Position numbers and translations under genes: made by a program. 64,000 bases of DNA from Phycicoccus sp. (lineage in GTDB: Bacteria; Actinomycetota; Actinomycetes; Actinomycetales; Dermatophilaceae): NCBI GenBank assembly GCA_012927555.1, contig JABBOX010000026.1, positions 26,795-90,794 on the forward strand. Direction: 5' to 3'. Position 1 is the stretch's first letter, and the number at the start of each line of letters is the position of its first letter. The notes beneath the pieces are model-generated. The model saw only the letters and a program-made list of their open reading frames with translations, did no database searches and was not told the origin of the DNA. Positions 1-9,237 of this stretch are shown here, in pieces.

Positions 1-1087
1 AGGACTCGAGCTCTGCCAGGTCGTGCTCGGTCTCTCCCGGGAACCCGACGATGACGTTGGACCGTATGCCGGCCAGCGGAGCGCGGGTGCGGACCTGGTC
101 GATCAGCTCGAGGAAGGCCTCGCGGGAACCGAACCGGCGCATCGTGCGCAGCAGCGACTCGGAGGCGTGCTGGAAGGAGATGTCGAAATACGGCACGACA
201 CCGGGCGTCGAGGCCATGACATCGAGCAGGTCCATCCGGATCTCGGCCGGCTGCAGGTAGGACACCCGCACACGCTCGATGCCGTCGACGGCGACGAGCT
301 GGGGCAGCATCCGCTCCAGGAGGCGCAGATCCCCGAGGTCCTTGCCGTAGGACGTGGAGTTCTCGCTGACCAGGAAGATCTCCTTGACACCGTGCTCGCC
401 GAGCCACTGCGCCTCGGCCAGGACGTCCGCCGGCTGCCTCGAGACGAACGCCCCGCGGAACATGGGGATCGCGCAGAAGGCGCAGCGCCGGTCACAGCCA
501 CTGGCAATCTTCAGCGGAGCCCATGGACGGCCGTCGAGACGGGCGCGCATGACGCGGGGGCCGCTGGCCGGGCCGGGACGGTCGATCGTGTCGCCGTGAC
601 CGGGCAGGGCCACGCCGGCGGAAGAGGCTTGTCGAGATACCGGTGAGAGTGGCAGCAGGCGGCGGCGGTCGGACGGCACATGGGATGCGGGCCTGTTGCC
701 GGCCAGGATCGAGGTGAGGTGGCTCGACATGTCCTCGTAGGAGTCGAAGCCGAGCACGGCGTCGGCCTCGGGAAGCTCGGCGGCCAGCTGTTCGCCATAC
801 CGCTCGGCCAGACAACCGACCGCGACGACCTTCTGCGTGCGTCCCGAACCCTTGAGGTCGGAGGCCTCGAGCAGGGCGTCGATGGAGTCCTTCTTGGCCT
901 GCGCGACGAAACCACAGGTGTTGATCACGGCGACATCGGCCTTGGCCGCGTCATCGACCAGCAGCCAGCCCTCGGCGGCCAGCCGGCCGGCGAGCTCCTC
1001 GGAGTCGACCTCGTTGCGGGCGCAGCCCAAGGTGACCAACGCGACGCTCCTTTGACTGCTGGCATCCGGGAGGCTCGTAGAGGTCAC
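1..1087 (-). CDS. rimO: Ribosomal protein S12 methylthiotransferase RimO (3' end beyond window)
   Basis: Radical-SAM methylthiotransferase that modifies an aspartate of ribosomal protein S12. It is absent from the ORF track because its stop lies left of base 1. Reading the minus strand from a GTG at 1087 gives an open frame of 362 residues, out of roughly 480-500 expected. The N-terminal UPF0004 domain begins with [17 protein letters not shown] and contains NTCGFV. The radical-SAM signature CDRRCAFC (CxxxCxxC) follows near residue 200, then [15 protein letters not shown] and [10 protein letters not shown]. The start choice follows family N-termini, which have a short tail before the VALVTLGC strand. 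An internal TTG preceded by AAAGGAG is an alternative about 15 codons further in. Confidence 0.93.
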   Translation of the reverse strand, partial: MTSTSLPDASSQRSVALVTLGCARNEVDSEELAGRLAAEGWLLVDDAAKADVAVINTCGFVAQAKKDSIDALLEASDLKGSGRTQKVVAVGCLAERYGEQLAAELPEADAVLGFDSYEDMSSHLTSILAGNRPASHVPSDRRRLLPLSPVSRQASSAGVALPGHGDTIDRPGPASGPRVMRARLDGRPWAPLKIASGCDRRCAFCAIPMFRGAFVSRQPADVLAEAQWLGEHGVKEIFLVSENSTSYGKDLGDLRLLERMLPQLVAVDGIERVRVSYLQPAEIRMDLLDVMASTPGVVPYFDISFQHASESLLRTMRRFGSREAFLELIDQVRTRAPLAGIRSNVIVGFPGETEHDLAELES

Positions 1088-1151
1088 CTCTTCAGGGTAC
1101 CGGGGCCAATCAGCGAGGAGCACCAGAGCACGTCGCCGGGGCCGGCCTGCC

Positions 1152-2159
1152 CTACCGGCGAACCGCCCGAGGGTTGGCCGCCTGCCTGCTCGCTCCGTCT
1201 GACCCGGACACGAGGCCAACCAGGCGCAAGGCCGTCAGCTCGTCCAGGACCAGGTCGGTGACGACCCCTGAGCGCAGGGCAGCAAGCAGCGGGACCGCTT
1301 TGTTGTCCCCCGCCACGACACAGACCCGGCGCGGGATGCGGTGCAGCTCGTCCGGCGTCGGACCGGTCGCACGCTCATTCACGACAACGTCCTGGTAGCT
1401 GCCGTCGGCTCGGAGGAACACCGTGCACACGTCGCCGACCACTCCCTCCGTCTGCAGCATCCGGACGTCATCGTCGTCCAGATACCCGGCTGCGTACACG
1501 TGGCTCGGGATCGCGCCGGCAATCGCACCGACAGAGAAGAGGGCGATATCGGCAAGTCCTTGCACTTCAAGAACGCGGCGCACGGAACGCTCTCGCCACA
1601 TCGCAGCCTTGGTCTCCGGGAAGTCGAAGAAAGCGGGCACCGGGAAGTAGTGCATCGAGGCGTCAAAAGCCGAGCCGAAGGTGGAGATGAGACTGCTCGA
1701 GTAGTCGACCCCGCTGGTCCGGTTGTTCGCGGCGCCGTTCAGCTGGACCACGGCGCTGCCCCGGGTTGGTTTGTGCGCGAGATGGCGGCTGACCGCCTCC
1801 AGCGTGGTGCCCCACGCGATCCCCATGACCATTCCGGAGTCAAACCACGACCCGAGCAGCTTCGCCGACGCGATCGCAACCTGCTCCAGCCGGCCGATGT
1901 CGTTCGCCGTGTCGGGCACCGGCACGACGAAGGTCTCAACACCGAATGTCTCGCTGATGCTGTGCCCCAGCCCAGGTGCCCGGGTGATGGCCGCGCGCAG
2001 CGTGATCTCCACCAGGCCCGTATCGCGGGCACGCTTGAGGAGGCGGGAAACGGTCGACCGGGAGGTTCGCAGATGCCGGGCGATGGCCTCCATCGTCATG
2101 TCCTGGAGGTAGTACATGGTCGCCGCCCGAACGACGTCCTGCTCGCCGTGGGTCAGCAT
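1152..2159 (-). CDS. SorC/DeoR-type sugar-binding transcriptional regulator, likely controls the glp operon
   Basis: Transcriptional regulator of 335 residues. An N-terminal helix-turn-helix (residues about 20-45, [20 protein letters not shown]) is followed by a SorC-type effector domain related to sugar-phosphate isomerases. I chose the ATG at 2159 (MLTHGEQD) because AAAGG lies 8 nt upstream; the ORF track extends 13 codons further and would run through a palindromic operator. The gene is divergent from glpD, with about 150 bp between them. Glycerol-phosphate-type ligands and control of glpDFK are inferences from this arrangement. Classical actinobacterial glycerol operons use the IclR-type GylR, so this is an alternative regulator type. 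Confidence 0.82.
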   Translation of the reverse strand: MLTHGEQDVVRAATMYYLQDMTMEAIARHLRTSRSTVSRLLKRARDTGLVEITLRAAITRAPGLGHSISETFGVETFVVPVPDTANDIGRLEQVAIASAKLLGSWFDSGMVMGIAWGTTLEAVSRHLAHKPTRGSAVVQLNGAANNRTSGVDYSSSLISTFGSAFDASMHYFPVPAFFDFPETKAAMWRERSVRRVLEVQGLADIALFSVGAIAGAIPSHVYAAGYLDDDDVRMLQTEGVVGDVCTVFLRADGSYQDVVVNERATGPTPDELHRIPRRVCVVAGDNKAVPLLAALRSGVVTDLVLDELTALRLVGLVSGSDGASRQAANPRAVRR

Positions 2160-2170
2160 GACCCCGCCTT

Positions 2171-2184
2171 TGCACATATGTGCA
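2171..2184. promoter_or_regulatory. Perfect 14-bp palindrome, candidate operator of the SorC regulator
   Basis: TGCACATATGTGCA is a perfect inverted repeat 11 bp upstream of the regulator start, in the divergent interval to glpD. A related half (GTATGCGCAT) follows within 20 bp. Position and symmetry suggest an autoregulatory site that could also act on glpD. Function is inferred. Confidence 0.55.
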
Positions 2185-2312
2185 TCGAGTATGCGCATTC
2201 GTTCGTCACATGGTCAGTCTATGAGTGTTGCTCGGTCGACACCTCGACACAGGGTCGGGGCCGCCGGATGACGCGTGGCCCGCGGAGCGGCCACGGGGCA
2301 AGGAGGAGAACG

Positions 2313-4061
2313 GTGAAGACGACTGCACTCACGGCACAGAGCCGGACGGCGGCTCTCGACACGCTCGAGGCGAGCACCACCACGGGCCAAGAGCTCGACA
2401 TCCTGGTCATCGGTGGTGGTGTCACCGGCGCGGGGGTCGCCCTCGACGCCGTGACCCGAGGCCTCAAGGTCGGCATCGTCGAGGCCCAGGACTGGGCCAG
2501 CGGCACATCGAGCCGCTCCAGCAAGCTGGTCCACGGCGGCCTGCGATACCTGCAGATGCTCGACTTCCACCTGGTCCGTGAGGCGCTGACCGAGCGAGAC
2601 CTGCTGCTCACGGAGCTCGCACCCCATCTGGTGCGGCCCGTCTCGTTCCTCTACCCGCTCGAGCACCGCCTGTGGGAGCGGGCCTTCGTCGGGTCTGGCA
2701 TCGCGCTCTACGACCTTCTGGCGAGCATCAACGGCCGGCGCCGCGCGCTGCCGCTGCACAGCCACGTGACCCGCAGTGGCCTGAAGAAGCTCTTCCCCGA
2801 CCTGAAGCACGAGGCCGCGATCGGTGCCGTGCGCTACTGGGACGCCACTGTTGACGATGCCCGTCTTGTGACGACACTCGTCCGCACCGCTGCGGAGTAC
2901 GGCGCCGCTGCGGCGTCGCGCACCCAGGTCGTCGGGATGTGCACCAACGAGGGTGGCGCCGTGACCGGCGCCACCGTGGAGGATCTGGAGACCGGCCGGC
3001 GTTTCGACGTGCGCGCCCGCCAGGTCATCACCGCCACAGGGGTCTGGACCGAAGAGACCGAGACCCTCGCCGGGACCGACGGCGGGCTGCGCGTGCTCGC
3101 CTCCAAGGGCGTCCACATCGTCATACCGCGGGACAAGATCGCCGGCGACACCGGCCTGATCCTGCAGACCGAGAAGAGCGTGCTCTTCGTCATCCCGTGG
3201 TCTCGCTACTGGGTGATCGGAACCACCGACACCCCGTGGGAGATGCAGCTGCAGCACCCGGTGGCAACCGCCGCCGACATCGACTACCTCATCGAGCACG
3301 CGAACGAGGTGCTGGCCCGGCCGATCTCCCGCAAGGACATCATCGGCACCTGGGCCGGACTGCGCCCGCTGCTCCAGCCCGGGACCAAGGCGGGCACGTC
3401 GTCGGCCAAGGTCTCCCGCGAGCACACCGTCGCCGCCCCCACGCCGGGCCTCACCGTCATCGCCGGAGGCAAGCTCACGACCTACCGCGTCATGGCCAAG
3501 GATGCGGTCGACTTCGCCCTGGGCGATCGCGCCGAGTCACTGCCGTGTATCACGAACACCATCCCTCTCGCGGGGGCCGAGGGCCTCGAGGCGCTCCAGC
3601 GTCAGGCTCCGACCGTCGCACGCCGATACGGCTGGACCCAGGCCAGGCTGGACCACCTCCTGCACCGGTACGGCTCGCTCCTGCGCGAGCTGACCGAAGC
3701 GGTCGACGCCGAGCCGGGCCTCGGCGAGCCACTGACCGGCGCACCGGCCTACCTGCGTGCCGAGGTGGCCTACGCGGTCACCCACGAGGGCGCGCTGCAC
3801 CTCGACGACGTCCTCATGTACCGCACCCGGCTCAACTACGAGCAGGCCGACCGCGGCCTGGGCGCGATCGACGAGATCGCGGAAATCATGGCTCCGCTGC
3901 TGGGCTGGGACGGCGAGACCCGGGCCCGGGAGATCACCGCCTACCGCGAGCGCGCCGGAGCCGAGGCCGCCGCCGAGCACGAGCCGGACGACGAGTCCGC
4001 CGAGCTGGTGCGCCTGAAAGCCGTGGAGCTCGCCCCCGTCCACCGGCTTCCCGCCGCCTGA
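2313..4061 (+). CDS. glpD: Glycerol-3-phosphate dehydrogenase (FAD-dependent)
   Basis: Flavoprotein of 582 residues that oxidises sn-glycerol 3-phosphate to dihydroxyacetone phosphate and passes electrons to the quinone pool at the membrane. The FAD-binding Rossmann motif GGGVTGAG lies near residues 34-41, followed by the family signature SSKLVHGGLRYLQ at about 69-81. The C-terminal DAO_C region (AEVAYAVTHEGALHLDDVL) is present. I chose the GTG at 2313 because AGGAGGAG sits just upstream. The ORF-track start at 1341 is only an open extension lying antisense to the regulator. First gene of glpD-glpF-glpK. Confidence 0.93.
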   Translation: MKTTALTAQSRTAALDTLEASTTTGQELDILVIGGGVTGAGVALDAVTRGLKVGIVEAQDWASGTSSRSSKLVHGGLRYLQMLDFHLVREALTERDLLLTELAPHLVRPVSFLYPLEHRLWERAFVGSGIALYDLLASINGRRRALPLHSHVTRSGLKKLFPDLKHEAAIGAVRYWDATVDDARLVTTLVRTAAEYGAAAASRTQVVGMCTNEGGAVTGATVEDLETGRRFDVRARQVITATGVWTEETETLAGTDGGLRVLASKGVHIVIPRDKIAGDTGLILQTEKSVLFVIPWSRYWVIGTTDTPWEMQLQHPVATAADIDYLIEHANEVLARPISRKDIIGTWAGLRPLLQPGTKAGTSSAKVSREHTVAAPTPGLTVIAGGKLTTYRVMAKDAVDFALGDRAESLPCITNTIPLAGAEGLEALQRQAPTVARRYGWTQARLDHLLHRYGSLLRELTEAVDAEPGLGEPLTGAPAYLRAEVAYAVTHEGALHLDDVLMYRTRLNYEQADRGLGAIDEIAEIMAPLLGWDGETRAREITAYRERAGAEAAAEHEPDDESAELVRLKAVELAPVHRLPAA

Positions 4062-4078
4062 CACGTACGTCCGTGCGA

Positions 4079-4144
4079 GCCGCCACCGACAGCCTCACCG
4101 TGGCGGCCTGACGGAGTAGCAGGTCCCGGGCGCCATCGCCCGGG
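4079..4144 (+). promoter_or_regulatory. Two intercistronic hairpins between glpD and glpF
   Basis: Two stem-loops lie in the 120-bp gap. GCCGCCAC (4079-4086) pairs with GTGGCGGC (4100-4107), and CCCGGGCG (4125-4132) pairs with CGCCCGGG (4137-4144) around a 4-nt loop. No T-run follows. They may be weak terminators or mRNA-stability elements that set glpD versus glpFK levels. Confidence 0.5.
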
Positions 4145-4181
4145 GCAACATGACAACGACGTCACAGAAACGAGGCAAGTC

Positions 4182-4913
4182 GTGACTTCCATTGCGGATG
4201 CATTCGTGTCCGAGATTCTCGGCACAGCTATCCTGATCGTGCTTGGTGCTGGCGTGGTAGCGACCGTGCTCCTGCCAAAAAGCAAAGGGTTCAACGGCGG
4301 CTGGCTGCTCATCAACTTCGGTTGGGGCTTCGCCGTATTTGCAGGTGTCTACGTCGCCTACAAGTCCGGTGGCCACCTCAACCCGGCGGTCACCCTCGGG
4401 CTCCTGGCAGCGGGGATCGACTTTGCCAAGGGCATAGACCCCACCTTCTCCAACATGCTGGTGTACTGGGCCGGACAGCTGATCGGCGCGTTCCTCGGCG
4501 CCGTGGTCGCGTTCCTGGCCTTCAAGAAGCACTTCGACGAGGAGGCGGACCCCGCGGAAAAGCTGGCGATATTCTCCACAGGGCCGGCCATCCGCTCATA
4601 CGGCTGGAACTTCGTCACTGAGTTCATCGGCACCTTCGTGCTCGTGTTCTGGGTCGTCGTGAGTGGCAAGACGCCGACTCAGCTGGGCCCGCTGGCTGTG
4701 GCGCTGCTCGTCGTCGGAATCGGCGCCAGCCTCGGTGGCCCCACCGGGTATGCGATCAACCCCGCGCGTGACCTCGGCCCCCGCATCGCCCACCTCCTCC
4801 TGCCGATCAAGGGCAAGGGTTCCAGCGACTGGGCCTACAGCTGGGTCCCGGTTCTCGGGCCGCTCGCCGGTGGTCTGATCGCCGGCCTGACCGGCAGCTG
4901 GTACGTCGGCTGA
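4182..4913 (+). CDS. glpF: Glycerol facilitator, MIP/aquaporin family
   Basis: Six-helix channel of 243 residues for facilitated glycerol uptake across the cytoplasmic membrane. The two NPA half-helix motifs are HLNPAV (residues 67-69) and NPARDLGPR (193-201). The Asp after the second NPAR is the aquaglyceroporin-type residue, separating it from water-specific aquaporins. The GTG start follows a GAGG at suitable spacing. It lies between glpD and glpK, which fits delivery of glycerol straight to the kinase. Confidence 0.93.
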   Translation: MTSIADAFVSEILGTAILIVLGAGVVATVLLPKSKGFNGGWLLINFGWGFAVFAGVYVAYKSGGHLNPAVTLGLLAAGIDFAKGIDPTFSNMLVYWAGQLIGAFLGAVVAFLAFKKHFDEEADPAEKLAIFSTGPAIRSYGWNFVTEFIGTFVLVFWVVVSGKTPTQLGPLAVALLVVGIGASLGGPTGYAINPARDLGPRIAHLLLPIKGKGSSDWAYSWVPVLGPLAGGLIAGLTGSWYVG

Positions 4914-4970
4914 GCCGCCGCAGTCCCCCGAACTTCAGCGCTTCACGATCACATGAAGGAATGACCAACC

Positions 4971-6488
4971 ATGGCTGAATACGTACTCGCAATCGACCAG
5001 GGCACCACGAGCTCACGGGCAATCATCTTCAACCACGCCGGCGCCATCGTCGAGACCGGACAGCTCGAGCACGAGCAGATCTTCCCGCGAGCGGGCTGGG
5101 TCGAGCACGACGCCGACGAGATCTGGACGAACACCCGCGAGGTCACCGGGATCGTGCTCGCCCGGGCGAACCTCACGTTCACCGACATCGCCGCGGTCGG
5201 CATCACCAACCAGCGCGAGACCACAGTGGTGTGGGACAAGAACACCGGCGTGCCCGTCTACAACGCAATCGTCTGGCAGGACACCCGCACCGCGAAGATC
5301 GCCGAAGAGCTGGGTGCGCTGGGCGGAGGCGCAGACCGCTACAAGGACCGCGTCGGGCTCCCTCTGGCCACCTACTTCTCCGGCCCGAAGATCAAGTGGA
5401 TCCTCGACAACGTCGAGGGCGCGCGCGAAAAAGCCGAGAATGGCGACCTGCTGTTCGGCAACACCGACTCCTGGACTGTCTGGAACATGACCGGCGGAGT
5501 CGACGGCGGAGTCCACGTCACGGACCCGACGAATGCCTCGCGCACCATGCTCATGAACCTCGACACGCTCACCTGGAACGAAGAGATCGCCGCGGAGATG
5601 ACGATCCCGATGTCGATGCTCCCCGAGATCCACTCTTCGTCCGAGATCTATGGCAAGGGCCGCATCGGCGGTTTCGTGCCCGGCGTCCCGATCGCCGGCA
5701 TCCTCGGAGACCAGCAGGCCGCGACCTTCGGCCAGGCGTGCTTCGAGATCGGCAACGCCAAGAACACCTACGGCACCGGCTGCTTCATGCTCCTGAACAC
5801 CGGCACCACGCCGGTACCGTCCAAGAACGGGCTGCTCACCACGGTGGCGTACAAGATCGGCGACCAGCCGACCGTCTACGCGCTCGAGGGCGCGATCGCC
5901 GTCTCCGGTTCCCTGGTCCAGTGGCTGCGTGACAACCTCGGGATGATCGACTCCGCTCCCGAGATCGAGAAGCTCGCTGCCACGGTCGACGACAACGGCG
6001 GCGCCTACTTCGTGCCGGCGTTCTCCGGCCTGTTCGCCCCGCACTGGCGCGCGGACGCCCGTGGCGCCCTCGTGGGCCTGACCCGCTACGTCAACAAGGG
6101 CCACATCGCCCGGGCCGTGCTCGAGGCCACGGCGTTCCAGACCCGCGAGGTTCTGGACGCCATGAACGCCGACTCCGGCGTGAACCTCACTGAGCTCAAG
6201 GTCGACGGCGGCATGGTCGGCAACGAGACCCTCATGCAGTTTCAGGCCGACATCCTCGGCGTGCCGGTGATCCGCCCGAAGGTTGCCGAGACGACCGCGC
6301 TCGGCGCCGCCTACGCCGCGGGCATCGCCGTCGGCTTCTGGTCCGGCGAGAAGGATGTCATCGAGAACTGGGTCGAGGACAAGCGCTGGGAGCCTTCCAT
6401 GGACGCCGACGAGCGCAACCGCCAGTACCGCCTGTGGAAGAAGGCCGTCACCAAGACCCTCGACTGGGTCGACGACGACGTACGGTAG
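4971..6488 (+). CDS. glpK: Glycerol kinase
   Basis: FGGY-family kinase of 505 residues, the usual length, that phosphorylates glycerol to sn-glycerol 3-phosphate using ATP. Recognisable motifs are [13 protein letters not shown] at the N terminus, [20 protein letters not shown], the ATPase-core motif [11 protein letters not shown], and the C-terminal [22 protein letters not shown] precedes the ATG. It ends the glp operon; a strong hairpin follows 63 bp downstream. Confidence 0.96.
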   Translation: MAEYVLAIDQGTTSSRAIIFNHAGAIVETGQLEHEQIFPRAGWVEHDADEIWTNTREVTGIVLARANLTFTDIAAVGITNQRETTVVWDKNTGVPVYNAIVWQDTRTAKIAEELGALGGGADRYKDRVGLPLATYFSGPKIKWILDNVEGAREKAENGDLLFGNTDSWTVWNMTGGVDGGVHVTDPTNASRTMLMNLDTLTWNEEIAAEMTIPMSMLPEIHSSSEIYGKGRIGGFVPGVPIAGILGDQQAATFGQACFEIGNAKNTYGTGCFMLLNTGTTPVPSKNGLLTTVAYKIGDQPTVYALEGAIAVSGSLVQWLRDNLGMIDSAPEIEKLAATVDDNGGAYFVPAFSGLFAPHWRADARGALVGLTRYVNKGHIARAVLEATAFQTREVLDAMNADSGVNLTELKVDGGMVGNETLMQFQADILGVPVIRPKVAETTALGAAYAAGIAVGFWSGEKDVIENWVEDKRWEPSMDADERNRQYRLWKKAVTKTLDWVDDDVR

Positions 6489-6551
6489 CCAGCCTGACCG
6501 GTCTCGGGGCGTGCAACGCCCGCGCTGACTGATGATGACGCTGACCACGAC

Positions 6552-6580
6552 GGCGCCCGTCCCCTCCCGGGGCGGGCGCC
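6552..6580. terminator. Bidirectional hairpin terminator between glpK and a convergent small gene
   Basis: GGCGCCCG (6552-6559) pairs perfectly with CGGGCGCC (6573-6580). An inner CCCC/GGGG pairing extends the stem. It sits between the convergent glpK stop and the stop of the minus-strand small gene, without a T-tract, as is common in actinobacteria. Confidence 0.65.
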
Positions 6581-6603
6581 GGTGTCGGCGGGCCGATCTG
6601 GGC

Positions 6604-6906
6604 TCAGGCCCAGCTCTCGCGCGATGTCGTCTGGTTGAGTCCGTCGGCCCTCATCCGCTCGGCCAGGGTCGCGAACCCGGTGTCCCTGTTGGTCAGACCC
6701 GCGACCGACGCCGGCTGGTGGAGCCCGGCCGCGCGGATCTTCTCACCGTCTGTCGCGGGCCGCGCATACTCCGCGGCGACCATCGTGGGGTTGGTGGTCG
6801 CATCCGCCCTGGTCGGCGCGGCCCTGCTCGAGGACCTGCGGCGCGGCATCGACGCCACTTTGCGGATGAAGGCTCCGAGATTCCTGAAACCTGCAATCTT
6901 CACCAT
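6604..6906 (-). CDS. Hypothetical protein, 100 aa
   Basis: Unrecognised small basic protein read as MVKIAGFRNLGAFIRK and ending NQTTSRESWA. Three points support it as real: third codon positions are almost all G or C through the middle and end; AGGGG lies 7 nt before the ATG at 6906; and it ends just before a convergent hairpin shared with glpK. The ORF track starts 16 codons earlier, where there is no better ribosome-binding site. It has no signal peptide or membrane segment. The Arg/Ser-rich stretch (PRRRSSSRAAPTRAD) may be disordered. No function is proposed. Confidence 0.55.
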   Translation of the reverse strand: MVKIAGFRNLGAFIRKVASMPRRRSSSRAAPTRADATTNPTMVAAEYARPATDGEKIRAAGLHQPASVAGLTNRDTGFATLAERMRADGLNQTTSRESWA

Positions 6907-7088
6907 GGCGAGCCCCTGTCGATGACATCCAGCAACGACACCCACCGTTGGCATCCATGGGTGCTGACGTCACCGTATGCAGGTGAAAAGTGACGTGTCC
7001 ATAGCAAGAAAGCACTGACTTTCCATCCGGCGCAAGGGACCGGCAGGTGATCTCGCGGAGCAGCTCGGGCTCACCTCGGTAGGTCCCG

Positions 7089-8342
7089 ATGGCCGCAATA
7101 CGGTTGACTGGCCGGATGCCCGACCACGCACCAGAAACCACCACCCCAGAGACGACCAACCCAGCCACTGTCGCCCGTGTCACAGAGCTGCTGCGCAGGC
7201 ATCCGCTGATCGACGGACACAACGATCTGCCGTTGGAGCTGCGCCTGCAGTCGGGCTATGACTTCGACCGGCTGGACGTCTCGCAACCCCTGACCACCAC
7301 ACAGACCGACCTGCCCCGACTGCGGTCCGGCTGCGTCGGCGCCCAGTTCTGGTCAGTGTGGGTGCCGTCGACCCTCGCCGACGGCGCTGCGGTGATCCAG
7401 ACCCTGGAACAGGTCGACGCCGTGCACAAGATGGTCGGGCGGTATTCCGACCAGCTGGGTTTCGCCCGCACCGCGGACGAGCTGGAGGCCGTCTTCGCCT
7501 CCGGGCGCATCGCCTCGCTGATCGGCGCCGAGGGCGGGCACTCGATCGGCTGTTCCCTGGCCGTGCTGCGCATGCTCTACGTGCTCGGCGTCCGCTACAT
7601 GACGCTGACCCACAACGACAACGTCCCGTGGGCCGACTCGGCCACCGACGAACCTGTGACCGGCGGGCTCTCTGCCTTTGGCGTCGAGGTGGTCCGCGAG
7701 ATGAACCGCATCGGTATGCTCGTCGACCTGTCGCACGTCTCGACAGACACCATGCGCGACGCCCTGCGGGTCAGCGAGGTGCCGGTGATGTTCTCGCACT
7801 CGTCCGCGCGCGCCGTCTGCGACACGACCCGCAACGTCCCCGACGACGTGCTCGAGACGCTGCGCGGCAACGACGGAGTCTGCATGGTGACGTTCGTGCC
7901 CGAGTTCGTCTCCCCCGCCACTGCCCAGTGGCGCAAGGGGGCAGCGGCAGCAGCGCTCGAGGACGGGGTGAAGAGCAACGACCACATCGCGTTCGACACG
8001 TTCGCCGCGACATACCGCCAGCACCACGCCAAGCCCACCGCCACGATCGACCAGGTCGTCGCTCACATCGAGCACGTGCGCGACGTCGCCGGCGTCAACC
8101 ATGTCGGCATCGGCGGCGACTACGACGGCACCGAGGATCTGCCAGTCGGCCTCGAGGACGTCAGTGGCTATCCCCGGTTGTTCGCCGCGCTGGCCGAACG
8201 TGGCTGGTCCGACATCGACCTGGTCAAGCTGGCGGGCGGCAACCTGCTGCGCGTCATGCGGGCTGTCGAGGCGGGTGCTCGCGAGCTACAGGAAACGCGC
8301 GGACCCAGCCTGGCGACCTACGAGCCGCTCGACCGGAGGTAG
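7089..8342 (+). CDS. Membrane dipeptidase family protein (peptidase M19, renal dipeptidase type)
   Basis: Zinc amidohydrolase-fold dipeptidase of 417 residues. The metal-binding HxD motif is IDGHNDLP (H44, D46). It is followed by the bridging glutamate in [10 protein letters not shown], then [16 protein letters not shown] and the C-terminal IGGDYDG. Family members cleave dipeptides, including D-residue-containing ones, with two zinc ions. No signal peptide is evident, so the enzyme is probably cytoplasmic. An in-frame ATG at 7116 is an alternative start. Transcribed alone, convergent with the sigma-factor operon. Confidence 0.9.
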   Translation: MAAIRLTGRMPDHAPETTTPETTNPATVARVTELLRRHPLIDGHNDLPLELRLQSGYDFDRLDVSQPLTTTQTDLPRLRSGCVGAQFWSVWVPSTLADGAAVIQTLEQVDAVHKMVGRYSDQLGFARTADELEAVFASGRIASLIGAEGGHSIGCSLAVLRMLYVLGVRYMTLTHNDNVPWADSATDEPVTGGLSAFGVEVVREMNRIGMLVDLSHVSTDTMRDALRVSEVPVMFSHSSARAVCDTTRNVPDDVLETLRGNDGVCMVTFVPEFVSPATAQWRKGAAAAALEDGVKSNDHIAFDTFAATYRQHHAKPTATIDQVVAHIEHVRDVAGVNHVGIGGDYDGTEDLPVGLEDVSGYPRLFAALAERGWSDIDLVKLAGGNLLRVMRAVEAGARELQETRGPSLATYEPLDRR

Positions 8343-8385
8343 AACGCTCCACGGAACGAACACTCCATGGAACGTGAAGCCACTT

Positions 8386-8428
8386 GCACCGCCCCTTGTG
8401 GCCGCTCAATCGTGCACAGGGGCGGTGC
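8386..8428. terminator. Bidirectional hairpin between dipeptidase and sigma-factor operon
   Basis: GCACCGCCCCT (8386-8396) pairs with AGGGGCGGTGC (8418-8428). Flanking CCACT/AGTGG and GTG/CAC pairs extend the stem. It lies in the 94-bp gap between convergent genes. Confidence 0.7.
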
Positions 8429-8436
8429 CAGTGGTG

Positions 8437-9237
8437 TCAGGGTTTGACGGGCGGAGTGCCGGGGACGACGTTGGACTTGCCGGCCGTATCGGGCTTTCCG
8501 GGGGTGACGCCGGACTTGCCGGCCGTGTCGGGCTTTCCTGCAGTGTCGGATTCGGTCCCATCCACACTTGGCTTGGCGACGGTGAGGCAGTAGGCGGCGA
8601 TCCCGTCTTGCGAGCCCGCCGCGGTGGCCAGGTTGCGGAATGCGATGGACTTCTCTGCGGCCTTGCCGCTGTCCTTGGCGTGCGTCCAGGCGGTGCACAG
8701 GCCGAACGCTGCGTGACCTTCGGCGGTGGCGTCGGGACCGACCGGGGTCGCCTTGGTGGTGTCTGCGGTCTTGATGTGGTCCGCAGACTTGCCGTGGCTG
8801 CCGGCGGCAGGGGCATTGAACGTGGTGTGGGCAAGGTTCTGTGCCGCGTCGGGAAGGACGCCGGCGGCCGCTGCGACCGCGATGCCGCCGAAGCCGACAG
8901 CTCCAGCCGCCAGGGCTGCGCCGAGCTTGGCGCCAATAAGTGTGCCGATCATCGCTGGTCTCCTACGTCGTTGGTGTGCGGGGTCAGACGTGGCGAACGT
9001 CTCGCGATACGCATCCAACGCCCGGGCCTGACCGGGCCTTTCGACCGGATCCGCCGGCGCTGACCGCAGGGCCGTGAGGAGCTCGTTGACTCCGTGCAGC
9101 TCTGCGTCCGCGTTCTCCGGCAGTGGTTGTCCGGACAGCAAGTCCTCCAGGTGTTCGTCCCCTTGGAAGGGACGCCCACCCGAGAGGGACCTCAGGAAGT
9201 TCGCCATATCACCCTCCGAAGCGTCCGGGCGGCTCAT
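8437..9237 (-). CDS. Putative membrane partner (atypical anti-sigma-like protein) of the adjacent ECF sigma factor
   Basis: Protein of 266 residues translationally coupled to the ECF sigma gene (ATGA overlap). It has a soluble N-terminal part of about 95 residues, then RRRRPAM and one hydrophobic Ala/Gly-rich segment (about 96-127). An extracytoplasmic part follows with two or three cysteines and a C-terminal Pro/Gly/Lys tail built from DTAGKPDTAGKS-type repeats. Location and topology suggest an anti-sigma factor. However, the usual zinc anti-sigma HxxxCxxC motif is absent from the cytoplasmic part, so the role is inferred only from context. Confidence 0.6.
   Translation of the reverse strand: MSRPDASEGDMANFLRSLSGGRPFQGDEHLEDLLSGQPLPENADAELHGVNELLTALRSAPADPVERPGQARALDAYRETFATSDPAHQRRRRPAMIGTLIGAKLGAALAAGAVGFGGIAVAAAAGVLPDAAQNLAHTTFNAPAAGSHGKSADHIKTADTTKATPVGPDATAEGHAAFGLCTAWTHAKDSGKAAEKSIAFRNLATAAGSQDGIAAYCLTVAKPSVDGTESDTAGKPDTAGKSGVTPGKPDTAGKSNVVPGTPPVKP
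8473..8550. repeat. 39-bp tandem repeat inside the anti-sigma-like gene
   Basis: Two imperfect 39-bp copies, both beginning GGACTTGCCGGCCGT on the plus strand (8473 and 8512). In the minus-strand protein they encode the repeated DTAGKP/DTAGKS tail, so length variation would stay in frame. Confidence 0.7.

Noticed and set aside
1341-2312. Long N-terminal extension of the glpD ORF
   Set aside because: Lies antisense to the SorC regulator, has no homology, and a GTG with AGGAGGAG at 2313 gives the standard GlpD N terminus.
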